Shown: positions 41,733 through 53,670, counted from the first letter of the stretch. The stretch: 64,000 bases of DNA from Acanthamoeba lenticulata (GCA_002179805.1 NAVB01000033.1:98973-162972), one strand, 5' to 3'. Program-made: numbers and translations. Notes: generated by a model not told the origin, from the letters alone.

Positions 41733-43434
41733 ATGGCAGCCTTGCCCCCGCCCCCACCACCCCAAGTTGCCGGTACTCTTCCCCTCCCCTGAGTTCGGAC
41801 CACTCTCTGCCACCTCTTCCTTGGCTCATCAAGGTGGTGTACCCCGACCATGGCGCATGGTGTAAAGTCGAGGCCGGCGTCGTCAAGTTTGTCGCTGAGG
41901 GCGAAGACGAGAAGAAGAAAAACTGGCTGCCCACTTCCCTGGACGTCCTCGACAATAAGACGCCCTCTCCCCACGAGTACCGCTTTCCTCCTCCCTTCCC
42001 TCTCTTTTTCCTTGTGTTTAACGATCCATCACCGTCCCTGGGGCTCTTTCTTCTCCACCGCACAACCAGGATCACACCGGCCGAGCTCGCCCGGGCTCAA
42101 GCGGCCGACATCCACCGGCTGCAGTGGAACAAGGTCTCGGCCTTTTGCCGCTCCAGCGCCGGCTCGGCCGGTACCGCGTTTCCCTCTAACAACAAACGCC
42201 AGTCCTTTCCTCTGCCGCCTCGAGCCGCATTTCACCTTCCGCGTGCGCACACACGCAGGCGTGTTCTTTGTCAAGGTGCCCGAGGGCGTGGCCGTGGTCA
42301 AGGGCTGTGACTCCATCGTCGAAGAGGTCTTTGTGGCCCTCCTTGCCGAGGTGCGCCTCCCCTTCGTAACATCCGTACCAGCAATCATTACCAGCATCAT
42401 CACCGTTGATGGCCACGCTGAGCTGATCGTTGTTGTCGACACGACACAACAGCGCGTGGGCATCCGCGTGCCGCGCGTGCGCGTGTTGGAGTACACGAAC
42501 CGGGAGTGGCGCGAAGCCAAGCGGGTCATCCACGCCAAGGCCGAGGCGTCCGACCCGACCGGCGTGGACGCCCAAAAGGTGGAGAAGGAGCTCGACCGCG
42601 CCTTCATCATGGTGATGGAGTTTGTCCAGGGGAAGGACCTGGAGCAACTTGGCCCGCGCGCCAAGTCCCTGTTCCAGGGTGACGATGGGCGTCGCCTCTT
42701 CCGCGAGATGGGCCGCCTCGTGTGCCTCGACATTGTCACCAACAACTGGGACCGACTCCCCATCATCTGGGACAACGAAGGTACCTTGCCTTATTTTCAT
42801 ATTTATTTTTATTCCTTCATTTTATCATTAAGGAGATTATTTAATCATTTTAATTTAAAAAATAAATAAAAAATAAAAAACAGGCAATTTTAGGAACCTG
42901 TTCCTGCAGCGATGCGAGGAGGGCGGCAAGACCAAGTGGAGCGTGGTGGGCATCGACCAGGGAATGACGCCCGTGAAGCGCGAGGTCCACCCAGAGGGCC
43001 ACGACAAGTACATGGACCGCGTCCGCGCGCTCGTGTCGCACATCGTCACGCGGACGGACGAGGAGGCCCCCGAGCTGCAGCGGTTCCGGGAGGCCCTTCA
43101 AGCCGGCCTCGCCATCGAGCTTGAGCCCGAGGATTCGCTCGAGATCCAGGCCGGCCTGCGCGAGACGATCGAGGCCTTTGCGCGCCTGGAAGAAGCCGAT
43201 CTCGTGGCCCTCAAGTCCAAGGTGACGCACATGATCCGACAAGACTGGGCCGACGTCTGGGCCAACGGTCTCGAGGTGCGTAATTCTTTTATCTTATTAT
43301 TTTATTGTTTTTTTTTCAATCTATTTTTACTGACGTTATCTGTGCAGAGCATTCACATCCCGATGCTCATGGACGTGATCGACATCTTCAAGCAGGCCCT
43401 CTCCCTCCGACCCCAGCAAGCCAGCAGCAAATAA
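41733..43434 (+). CDS. Actin-fragmin kinase catalytic-domain protein
   Basis: An atypical protein kinase of the type known from Physarum, where it phosphorylates actin in the actin-fragmin complex. The proposed first exon encodes MAALPPPPPPQ (41733-41765), spliced in phase to VVYPDHGAWCKVEAG. Family features follow: FRVRTHAGVFFVKVPEG (the Lys-containing strand), CDSIVEEVFVALLAEV, RAFIMVMEFVQGKDLEQL (hinge), then the catalytic loop region CLDIVTNNWDRLPIIWDNEGN with the D-x4-N-x-DR pattern, a VVGIDQGM strand with its Asp, and helical C-lobe sequence ending LSLRPQQASSK. There are six or so short introns. It stands alone, without the kelch repeats found in the Physarum protein. Confidence 0.87.
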
Positions 43435-43538
43435 TCATACTTTTTTTTGTTTTAGTATGTGTTTATCTAGAAATTCAATCATAATATGTCGCCGACAGTT
43501 GGCGCGCCGCGGACTCCACGTTGTTCACAAAAGATGAA

Positions 43539-46500
43539 TCAAGCCGAGGCCGGGCCAAGGAGGCTTCGCACGCTGGGCGAGATGAGCCCCACGTTGGTGT
43601 CGTTGATGACGTCGACGGTGATGGCCACGGATTCCTCGAGCGTGAACACCACATGCGCGCACCCGCTCGGGACGTACACGATCTCGCCGGCCTCTTGGAC
43701 GCCCTCCCACACCTGCACCTTCGACGCATCGTCTGCTGTACAAGACCGAAACGTCATTGAGCCAACACAATGCTTGAGGAGGTGAGGAAGAAGGACAAAG
43801 GCACCGCCCAGCCGCGGGTAGACGTCGGTGAAGAAGGCGTGGGCCGACAGGCGGTCCGTGTAGCCGGGCAGGTCCTCGAGAGGCGTATCGCGAGCAAAGA
43901 TGACCCATCTGGGCGGTCAATCGCGAACCCGTCAGAGTCCGAGCAGAGCGTTGATGAGGGCAGAGCAGGGCGGGGCTGAGGAGGCGAACCGCTTGCGGCC
44001 AGACAAGAGCGCCAGCCAAGTGCTGGCCCCGTCGGGATCTGGATCAAGTCCGTCAAGAGCCCTGGTCGTGAGACCATGCATGACAGGCCAAGAGCGAACT
44101 GCGAATGGGTGGTGGACTCTACGGTACCGATGTGAAGTGGCGTCCCAAAGCCAGCGCTTGACAGCAGCAGATCTGAGGTCCCGAGACAAAGATGAGACCA
44201 CGGCGAAGGGGACGATGAAGGGGGGAGCGAACGACGAACGTCTTCCGTACATTGATGGGGAGGGCGTGACTGCGGCGGGAGGCGTGGGTAGTGGTTGGGC
44301 CCAAACACGTCAGGGGAGCGCCACCGACCAGTCAGCTGCGGGAACGTTTGGTCGAATCCGTCCGACACCATCGCCGACAACACCTCCCCCCACTGCCCGG
44401 AATGCACCGCTTAAGAAAAATCGAAATAAAAAATAAAAAATATTTTTTAAAAAAAGGAAAGCAAGGGAAGAAGGGAACCAACCGAAACGCGGTCGATGTA
44501 CTCGGCGAGCGGCATCGGGCTCATGTGGTCGTGCTCGTCGATGGCCTGGACCACCTGTTCCCCGCCTCCCTCCTGGGCCAACGCCTCGGCTGTCGTGCCC
44601 AGCAGCGACCACTGCTCGGCGACCACAGCGGTGAGCAACAGCGGCCGTCCCTGCGCTTCGAATTCGTCGGCAAACGCGCTCGCGTCCGTGAACTCGCGCC
44701 CATCGCGCTGAGGGATCGGCTGCCCGCGCCCTGGCATTCCGGTAGAAACACCATCAGCGCTTCGTGCGTCTTGTGTGCTTTGTTCGTGAGCGCGGAGACT
44801 GTACCGACGCTGCTCGCCTGGCGGGCCGGCAAAGGGCACGGCTCGGCGGCGATTGTTGTTGCCATCCTTGGCCGGAGCACGGCCGAGGTTGCGGCGCCGG
44901 GCTTGAGAATGGCCCCCACGCCAAACGATCGCGCAAAGATGTGGCCCAGGCCAAAGGACGACGGCACCCAGCGCAGGCGCTCCACGTCGCAGCGCGCGGC
45001 CGCTTCACGCATCCACGCCATCACGCCGGGCCTGCGCGAGCATTCTCGTGTGAGCTCATTGAGGTGAGGCCGCATCATCATTGCAGCGAGCGTGGCTCAT
45101 GACTCACTCACCAGTCGAGGAGCTGGCCGAAGCCGCCCGCCCGGACGGGCTCGGCGCGCGAGACGAGCTCGAGATGGCCTAACTGGCAAGGCGCGAGCAC
45201 GTTGTCGCCGGCGTCGGCGTCATTGTTGCTTTCGGCGGAGCGCGGTCGGTGAAGGAGCACGTCACAGTAGCTCATCAGGTCCTCTGACACGAGCAGCGTT
45301 TCCACCTGCCAAAGAACGAAAAACGAAAACGAAACGGCAATTACTTGCCGAGTCGAGCGCAAGAGACGCGCCGCCTGCACGCACCAGTCCCTCGTGCAGA
45401 GCGGGGCCAAGCTCGGGGAACGTGAGCCAGCGGGGCGGCCCTTGGTCAGACTCCTCGCTCACCAGCGCGATGAAGTGGCTTACCAAGTCAAACACCTGGC
45501 GGAGAGGCAGCTCCGGCGGGGCGTGCTTGGCCAGATAATGCGTCAAGAGCTACGCGGGCATCCGCCACATGGGGGTGGGAGAAGAGACGAGCGCGATGGT
45601 CAGTCAGTCAGTCAGTCATTCTACCAGCCTGAGACCATTCGCAGTCGCGCACGGTTGGCCCGCCGTGTACCGAGTCGAGTGCGTGGCTGTTGGCCTGGTC
45701 CAGGGCTAAGGCCTCGAACGAGCGCATAAGCGGGAAAAGCTCGTCCAACTCCAGGCCCTGGCTCGAGAGTGGGCTCTCCAGGCCCACCACCAGCGCGCCG
45801 ATCTGAGCGCTGCAGTGCTTTTTTAATGACTACTTTATCTTTAATTTGTTTTGTTTTTGATGAATATGAATGAAGGAAATACCTGATTTGTCCCGATGTG
45901 CCCTCCCGGCCGAACCAGCGCTGGATGATGTGCTCTCGTGCTTGTTGGTGCACTCGGTGCCAGGCTTCTAGCCGCAGGCGCTGAAACCGCATGACGCTCC
46001 TGCCCCCTCTAGCACGCCCAAAGAGAGCCACGTGAGGAAAACGCCAGGCCCAGCACCACGAGCTGAGCAGCGCACCTGGAGGTCTTCTTTCTCAAGACGG
46101 GAAGCGACTCAACCCATGGGGTGCTGTCTTCCAGTCGCCAGGGTGTGACCTCGACCATCGCCAGGCTGCCCGATGCAGCCGTGACCAATCCCGCCCTGAA
46201 CACAAACGCGCACTCCTTTGGAAGCCAAACAAACGTTTGTTGATGAGGTTCGCGGTCTCTCCGCTGCCCCCAGCAAGAGACGAGGCGAGACTCAACTGCC
46301 AGGAAGATGGCCTTCCACGAGGAGCAGGGCTTGGAGATGTTGGCTACTCGCTCAAGGAGGCTTGAAAGACGCGCTGGAGGGGTGTAGCGGCTCACCAGAG
46401 CACGCCACAGCGCGTCATCCTTCGCCAGTAGCCTGGCGCACGTTCAACCAGCGCAGGATGATAAGAGGGGCGCCAACACAAAATAAAAACTGCATTTTTA

Positions 46501-46615
46501 CGGGGGCGGGCCGCTACCAGAGGTGCCGCGAGCAGACGGAGAGCGCACATAGAGAGAACGGGTCGAGCCATGACAGGCACTGCAGGGCCACTTCGTCCGG
46601 CAGCCCCTGGAGCAT
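43539..46615 (-). CDS. F-box plus JmjC-domain oxygenase
   Basis: A predicted Fe(II)/2-oxoglutarate-dependent demethylase or hydroxylase. ATG at 46615 opens an F-box exon, MLQGLPDEVALQCLSWLDPF then SLCALSVCSRHLW, which splices in phase to LLAKDDALWRALVSRYTPPA. A helical middle region follows in several exons. The JmjC part begins near REFTDASAFADEFEAQGRPL; the core reads LLLSSAGFGTPLHID (HxD metal ligands), WLALLSGRKRWVIF, HAFFTDVYPRL, then GEIVYVPSGCAHVVFTLEES with the second metal His, ending DVINDTNVGLISP. Choosing the acceptor at ATCCAG|ATCCCGACG restores HID, and CG|ATGGGTC restores KRW, both expected in the family. Many introns; exons between 44400 and 46000 are only partly resolved. The domain order resembles JMJD6-like or F-box/JmjC proteins. 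Confidence 0.85.
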
Positions 46616-46737
46616 GGCCACTCACAGAGAAGACAAAATGATACGGCCAAATTTCATTTTCACTTATATTATTTTTAAGTGCAAGTTCAACTTTATCCAA
46701 CGCCCGGAAGATGGGCGGTGGTGCAAAGGTGTCACCA

Positions 46738-49700
46738 TCAAAGAGAGGTCTCCACAAAACGGCTGAGCATACGGAACAGGTGTCGCCGGGCGTTGCCCGT
46801 GTTGATCGAGTGGGCGGCTTAGAAAAAGAGAAGTGGAGTCAAGGAAGCAAAAGCAAAAGCAAAGCTGGGAAGCAGGAGGGGAGGAAGAGGAGGGGATGGG
46901 GCATTGAAAGGATACAGTTGGTGTAGTACATCTGCTCAAAATCGACACCTTGCTGAACCAATACTTTGCTCAGCTCGGCGGCATTTTGCAGGTGCACGTT
47001 GTCGTCGGCTGTGCTCCATAATCAGCCGTTATAAAACGTGATATGTTGTGCATAATGACCCAATAGCGTCGTGTGCGTACCAGTGCCTTGGGCGAGAAGA
47101 TACTTGAGGTTCATGAATCTATCGGCCCGGTTGAGCACGGAGCTGTTGGTGTAGCCGTTCGGGTTGAGATCCGGCGTGCGCATGTAGCGCTCTGGAGAGA
47201 GTGTGTGCGTGAGAAGCGCTTGACACTGGGCCCAGTGAGAGGTAGAGCTGCAACGTACCAGTGTACACTGTATCATAGAAGCGCCAGTCGGTCCCGGGCG
47301 CCACCGACATGGCCAGCTTGAGCACGCCAGCGGGGTCACTGCCCGCCATGGCGCTCATGTACCCTCCGTAGCTCTGCTCCCCCAAACACCCGCGGGTATG
47401 AGACGAGCTTCTCGAAAAGAGGTTGGCGGACATTGACGGACCCAGCCCCAGATGCCAATGCGCGACGAATCGGCAAAGGCGAGTTGGCCAAAGTGGCGCG
47501 CCGCAGCCAGTTGATCCCGCGTCTCATAGGCGCCCAAATTGACTGAGCATGCCCCATTGATCATCAATAGGTCGATAGGTGCACTATGGGAGGATTGCTG
47601 GCACGTACGGTAGACAGCGTGTCGCCAATTCTCGCCCCTCGCGGCAGTGCCACGCCCATCGACCTGCCCAACCAAATAGCCCTGCGCAGCGTCGGCCGGA
47701 GATGTTAGTCCCTCATAAGCCAAGCTTCGTGTGATCGATGTGCGAAGCCACTTGCCTTGGAGGCCATGTAGAGGTCGAACGACTTCTGGCCGCCCAGCGG
47801 ATACGCTCTGGTCACCTCCTGCGAGTTCGGGCCGCCGTATCTGATTGAGGCCGACGGTGCCAGTGAGACGTCGAAACGACAGCGAGAAGCATTGCAGGAG
47901 GGAGCTGGAGGAGAAGGGCAACGTGAAGCACGTACACGTGCATGAGGACGGGGTACTTCTTGCGCGAGTCAAAGTTGGGCGGATAGAGAAGCGAGGCCAC
48001 CATCGACTCGCCAGCGTCGTTGACCACAGTCAAGAACTCCTTCCGCGGAAGCTTCAACGAAGACATCTGCAAACACATAAGACCCACATGTGAGATAAGA
48101 GCGAGCGAGTGTGCTGTGAAGCGGGAAGGTCGGCACATCACCTGCTGCTTGAGGTTGGCATTGCTCACCAGCGCCACGTCCAGTGCCTTGTTGGCGGAAC
48201 TGTGCAGATGAACGGTCGGGACCTGTGCGAGATCAATAAGCACCATCAGAAAGAAGAACAGAGCCCCTCCACACAAAGGTCGCCGTATACATTCAAAAAG
48301 TCGCCGTTGCCGCCAAAGTTGAGGGTGTAGAGATCGCTGCAGGGGCTGTGGGAGATCGACCACCAGCCTTGGCCAGAGCTCATCTCGGTCTTCGTCGCTG
48401 TGGTGGTGTCATCGATGGCCTGCTCGTAGACTCGTCGCTCGTCGGGACCTGGCTCCGCACTCGTGTAGATCCTATAACGACGAGACCACATGCGTTGGGA
48501 TGGAACACGGAGCAGAAGCAGAGCAAATGAGGAATCAATTGCCGTACAGAGTCCGACTCGACGGGAGCCAGCGGTTGATGCGGATGACCTCCTTCGTGGC
48601 GTTGTTGGCCGGATCCGACAGGAACCGGATGAACGCTCCCGTCGAATAGTTGTAGAGCGCAACCTTGGTGCCGACACACGAGATGAGAACGTAAACCGGG
48701 CGCGTTTTGCACACCAGGTCGAAGAGGAACCTCTTCCAAATCTGACGTACCTGAGGGAAGGACTGGTTGTTAGCCACGAGATCGGCAAAGTAGAGAATGC
48801 TGCCATCAGTCTCGCGGAGGAACGTCAGATCGAATTGCTATTGGAGTCAAAGGTCAGCCTCAAGGTCCTTCTCCAGTACCTTCAGGGGAAGGGCGATGGT
48901 GAGAAGGATTCGTACGGTTTCAACCCAGGCCTTCGAGGTCTTGGTGAACAGAACACGCGACGTGCCGCCCACCACGTCAAACAGGACGGTCTGCTCCTCC
49001 TGTGATGCACACAAACTCGGGATAGCGTCAGCGAAAAGACGGATGAGGTCAAGGACAAGGCTGGGACGCACATTTTGTAGGCGATTGAGGCGGCGCACGG
49101 CGACAACTCGCGCATCAACCCACCAAATGCCAGTGACGTACTCGTAGGCGCCCGCCTCGGACCAGTCCAGCACGATCGTCGAGTCATTGGCTACGTTGTA
49201 GACGCCTACGGCCACCTGCGGGTTGGGGTAGCCGGCCTATGTCGCGAAAACAGCGGTGAGATGAGTCTACATTTCGACGACACCTGCGGTTGAAGTTGTT
49301 GTACCTTGGGGTAGGCAAGGTTTTCTATCGTGGGATAGGCCTCGCCATTGTAGACAGGCATGTAGAACTCCGGAACGAGTGTTTCGTTGAACTTGAGGAA
49401 AGCCAGATGCGCGCCGTCCGTCGACCACCACATAGCTGCCAGCGAAGAGCAATCACGACGATGAGAACGTTCATCATGCACGCGGCAACCGGGTCGTACC
49501 GGACACGTCGCTAAACACCTCTTCCTCATATACCCAAGACTGGACGCCATTTACAATACTGACACCGTCTGGAGGAAAGGCCCGACTTGTGAGTGAGGAA
49601 TCGAGGATGAGAGGAAAGAAGAGGGAGAGGGCCACACCGGACTGCCGGCCCGGCGTGCCGTCGGTGGTAATCTGGCGCGGGGCGGCCGCCCCACTGGAGT

Positions 49701-50723
49701 CAGCGACGTAGATGTTGTTGTCCCGCACAAAAGCCTGACGAGCACGAAACGTCAGAAGTGAAGACTGTAAGCAGATCAGAATTAAGGTCGAAAGTACGAT
49801 ATTGTTAGTAGGCCCCCAAACGGGGCTCATTAGGCGGTTGTTTTGCGGATCCAGCAGCACAGCAGTCGAAGCAGCAATGTTGTAGACGAAGAAATTGGCA
49901 AAGTAGGAATGCCTCCATCTGTGGTAAAGGTGCGAGGTTAATCGGTTGCTAGCGCTCGTCGTTCAACTCAGAAAGACCGGAGGAGCGCACCGGTAGGTCA
50001 TGTTGACAGCGAAGAGGATGGCATCGCCAGTGGGCGAGATATAGTAGGATCCGATGGACGCAGCCCAGGCGTTTTCCGGTGCAGCGGCGAGGAAGGTAGT
50101 CTTGTTGAAGAAAACTTGTTGATTCCCAACATCGGGGAACGCGCGAGTCGCATTGCTCACTATCTGTCTGATGATATTGCCACTTGTATCTGCTTGTGAT
50201 GATGAAGTTAGGACCTAAGTAGACTCACGCCACGGAAGTGTGTTCATGCCTTGGTAGACGAAGGAAGCTGGAACGGGGGCGGGTGCGGCTGTGGGGCACC
50301 ACCACGCCACGGACAGGGCTGCAGTGGAGGTGTTGAAAATGTCATCGAAGCCAAATACGCGCTTGTTCTCATTATTCTTCCTGTGTTGGACAAGAATTGG
50401 AGCTTAGTAGACGACTGAACACGCCGAATAAGATGGGGCCACGCACGAGCCCGAGTCCTCGTTCAGGGCAACTGGACAATGGCCACAGCAAGCGGTGTGA
50501 ATAGATTTGTGTAACGCAAGCTGCGCAGCATGTGCAGGTGAGGAGTACCAGGTAGGGCAATGGCAAGTACAACGCCAATAACAAGAATAACGCCGGCAGC
50601 GATCATGAGGACCTGAACAGAACGTCGACGGTACCAGGGCTGCCCTTCCGAAAACTCCACAAGTTCGGGCAGCCCACTTTCACCCTCATCTAGTCCCGCA
50701 TAGCGGCGGCGTCGAGCGTCCAT
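46738..50723 (-). CDS. Dipeptidyl peptidase IV-like serine peptidase (S9B), type II membrane
   Basis: Predicted to remove N-terminal dipeptides, with the active site outside the cytosol. From ATG 50723 there is a short cytosolic tail (MDARRRRYAGLDEGESGLPE), then a single transmembrane anchor VQVLMIAAGVILVIGVVLAI. The beta-propeller region follows over many short exons (AWAASIGSYYISPTGDAILF, QAFVRDNNIYVADSSG, LAFLKFNETLVPEFYMPVYN, EAGAYEYVTGIWWVDARVVA, YTSAEPGPDERRVYEQA). The peptidase domain has the full triad: Ser in GIWGW|SYGGYMSAMA (the intron splits the motif), Asp in GTADDNVHLQNAAELSK, and His in AHSINTGNARRHLFRMLS. It ends ...RFVETSL. The ORF also extends upstream of 50723, but that overlaps the EED promoter; the ATG before the TM tail is preferred. 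It is the longest exon-rich minus-strand gene here. Confidence 0.9.
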
Positions 50724-50822
50724 CCGCACAAGTGTAGCGGCGAAATCAACTGACCAAAGTCGGGGCTGGTGCACCGGTGTGGTAAGGAAATCTCGAGCAC
50801 AGGTTTTGCTGTCGACGTCCGG

Positions 50823-50835
50823 TTTCGCGCCAAAA
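50823..50835. promoter_or_regulatory. E2F-type site upstream of the EED-like gene
   Basis: TTTCGCGCCAAAA fits the E2F consensus TTTSGCGC exactly. It lies 28 bp before the ATG at 50863, in the 139-bp gap shared with the DPP4-like gene. Confidence 0.65.
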
Positions 50836-50862
50836 GTTGATTCACCTTCATCTGACAACGAG

Positions 50863-52700
50863 ATGAAACGAACACGAGAAGGGGCACCGAAGGATGGGCT
50901 TGAGGGGACAGAGGCGACGAAGAGCACGAAGCGATCAAGAAAGGATATGAAGCCGGAGGAAGTATTGTCCCAGCTCATTTTACGAAGGATTATCAAAGAA
51001 AATCATGCCTCCCCCATCAAGCAAATAGCCTTCAACTGTACCAAGCCGGCCAACCACAATCTTGTGGCCACTGTGGGTGGTGATCAGGTACGGCAATTCA
51101 CCGGTTCCCATCTTCGACGGGCACAACATCCTCACAAGCATTACACCAGGCCAGCATTTACGACAATGAGCACGGAGTGGGCAAAAACGCTGGGCACCTG
51201 GATCTCATGATCAACTACGTCAACCCGGGCAAGGTACTGCGCCACACCGGCAGTGTTCACGAGTGTCGTTTAGGGTTTTGGCTAATGGTACCTCGGTTGC
51301 AGACCCGCCAGAAGGCGGAGCTGAGCACGTGTGCCTGGCTAGGTGACCTCGACCCCAACGAGGAAGGGGAAGACATCGATACCTACCTTGCCGTAGGCGG
51401 CAATGATTCGCTCATCCAGATCATCAGCATCGCTCGTTGCAAAGTGATCTGCGTTCTGCGCGGTACCGCTCCTCCCATCACCAGCATAACTTTGTCTTGC
51501 CGCTGATGCTTAGGATCACGCAGGGCACAAGGGCGCGGTCATCGACCTGGTGGCACACCCCACCCGCGTGGGGATGTTGCTTTCGGTTGGTGCGGATCAA
51601 AGCATTCGTCTGTGGGACTGCCGCAACCCCTACGGCGAGCCGGAGAAGACCTGTCTGGCCATTTTCGAAACCAGCGCCTTGGTGGCGGTACTCGTTCTCT
51701 TCAATGTTAGCGTATTTCTTCATATGTACCAATCCGTATCTGTCCCAGACCTTTTCGCCCGAAGGGACCCGCTTCGTGACGGGCGGGTCGGGCGGAGTGC
51801 TGCGCGAGTGGGCCATTCCCGGCGAATACCTTGACGATGACGAAGAAAAGGTCGCGCCTCTCCCGTGTGGGAAGGGGCCTTGATGCATGCTGATGCCACC
51901 AATTGGATGCGCGTGCAGACGATCGGGCGAGTCATCACCGAGTGCAAGCTGCTGTCTAAGAAGCATCGCGTCGACGTCGGTGCGTTTGATTTCTTAGTTG
52001 TTTTGGCGTTTAAGAAGAAGACCCTACCCACAGCTAACGGAGGAAGAGCAGATTGTGTGCGGGCCGTGGGCGCGCACTACCTGTCGAAGGACATCGAGGG
52101 CAAGATCGTCGTGTGGCGAGCCGTGGACGGCGAGGTACACCAGTCCCTGCCCTCAACGACAACATGATGATACTGACGATGACGACCAAATAGGTGGAGC
52201 GCACGATACGCGTGCCAGACTGCCGGCTAAACGCGCGCAGCCGGTTCGACGTGAGCGAGGACGGCGAGTTTGTGTGCGCGGGCAACAGCGCTGGCGCAGC
52301 GTTCATCTACAACGTGCGCGACGGCACCCTCATCGCCAAGCTCCAGACTGGGCGCTCTAAGCACGCCGCCCACGGCTGCGTCTTCTCGCCCAACCTCCAG
52401 TTACGTGCTCGCCGCCTCCCCGCTGAGGGAGGCCCAAACAAAGGCCCAAACAAAACTGGACTTGCCAGCTGACGTTGATGATTTGATGGCGGGTGGGCAT
52501 GGTGAAGGCATGTCGCGCTGGTGTGCGCCGAACCGTTCATCTACCGCTGGTCGCTGCCCGAAGAGACCGAGGAAGAGGCGCCAAAGGAGAAGCCAGAGGA
52601 GGAAGTGATGGGAGATGAGAAGAAACAGGAAGAGGAGAGCAAGGAAGGAGAGCAACAGAAGGACGAAGAAGTGGTGGTCGTGGAGGACGCCACGGCCTGA
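50863..52700 (+). CDS. WD40 protein, EED/ESC-like (Polycomb PRC2 subunit candidate)
   Basis: A predicted seven-bladed propeller. ATG at 50863 (MKRTREGAPKDGLEG, basic NLS-like tail KSTKRSRKDMKPEE). Blades: ENHASPIKQIAFNCTKPANH then LVATVGGDQASIYDN; AELSTCAWLGDLDP and TYLAVGGNDSLIQIISI; RGHKGAVIDLVAHPTRVGML then SVGADQSIRLWD; TFSPEGTRFVTGGSGG; GAHYLSKDIEGKIVVWRAVD; SRFDVSEDGEFVCAGNSAGA; and finally CGCVFSPNLQ-type plus VCAEPFIYRWSLPEE. The order (SPI..AFN, ATVG, CAW, LAV.G..G.I.II, GH...I..L..HP....LLS...D..IRLWD, final I.RW) follows EED/ESC. LRWD1 has a similar propeller, but no leucine-rich repeats are present here. The acidic tail (EEEESKEGEQQ-like, to DATA) is unusual for EED. Six or more GT-AG introns. 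Start and 3' exons read in phase. Confidence 0.72.
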
Positions 52701-52912
52701 GGCCACGCAACTTCATAGTGGTGCGTCAACTGGACTATGATGGCCGCGATATTAATTCAGTATCCATTTATTCCCCTGCACGTACAATTCCATTTGCGCC
52801 CCTTGCCTCTCCATCACCGTTCACCCAAACCGAAAATGGAAGGAAATGAGAGGGCAAGGGTGTGCATTTGGAGCGGGATGGAGCCCCGGTGCCAAGAACT
52901 TTTTAGTTGTCG

Positions 52913-53426
52913 CTGGCGATCGAATCCATAATCTTCTCGAAGTCGATGTTTCCGCTCTCGAAGTCAGCCGCGAAGTCAGTGTGGGCCTCCTTGGGCTCAG
53001 GGGGGTTCTCTGTAAAAATGCGGAACGATGCATTAACGAGGAGCCAGGGGGTGGAGAAATATGAGAATCAGCGCCGTACTCAGAAGATCAACCTCGTGCT
53101 CGAGCTCATGGTTCCTCTTCTTGAGCGAATCAAGCTCGTCCTTGAGGTTGGAGAAGTAGGTGTTGCGCTTGGCCTGCACGCTCTGCGAAGTCCAGAGGAA
53201 CGAGATGGTGAAAGCGGCCGCCGCACCGAACTGAAAGTGCCCCAATTAAAGTGAGATAAATTAGTGACATAATGAACTGCACGACATTGTATCAAAGTGG
53301 TACGCTAATAATTGAAAAGGGGGGAGTGTAGTTGCTGTATAATTATCCGTTTGATCCGCTGCGGTGGTTACGTACGCTCTGAAGCGAGTTGCGGCAAGCG
53401 CAAGGAACCTGAAGAGGAGCAGCCAT
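52913..53426 (-). CDS. Small protein with one membrane segment and a coiled coil
   Basis: Three exons join in phase: ATG at 53426 (MAAPLQVPCACRNSLQS|), an internal exon near 53081-53231 (FGAAAAFTISFLWTSQSVQA, then KRNTYFSNLKDELDSLKKRN and HELEHEVDLL), and a last exon ending at 52913 (NPPEPKEAHTDFAADFESGN then FEKIMDSIASDN). About 103 residues. FGAAAAFTISFLW may be a short membrane segment, followed by a heptad-like coiled coil and an acidic tail. No family recognised; small mitochondrial or ER membrane proteins can look like this. The gene is divergent from SCPx with 244 bp between the starts and convergent with EED. Confidence 0.6.
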
Positions 53427-53670
53427 ATTTTTCAACTGTGAAATGCGACGCCTACAAGTATCCAATCCAAAAGCTTCGCTTTGTTGATCCCGAGCGTGGC
53501 AGAAAAGCGTCACATACTGCGTCTACATTTTATCCATTCTTCACATTCTAATTAACGACAGAACAGATAGAATTTCGGGAACGTTATCCGTCCCTGTCGG
53601 CCAGCACAGGCAGAGAACACCACAACACAAAAACAAAAACACAACACCAAGCGAGCATAAACGACCAGCA

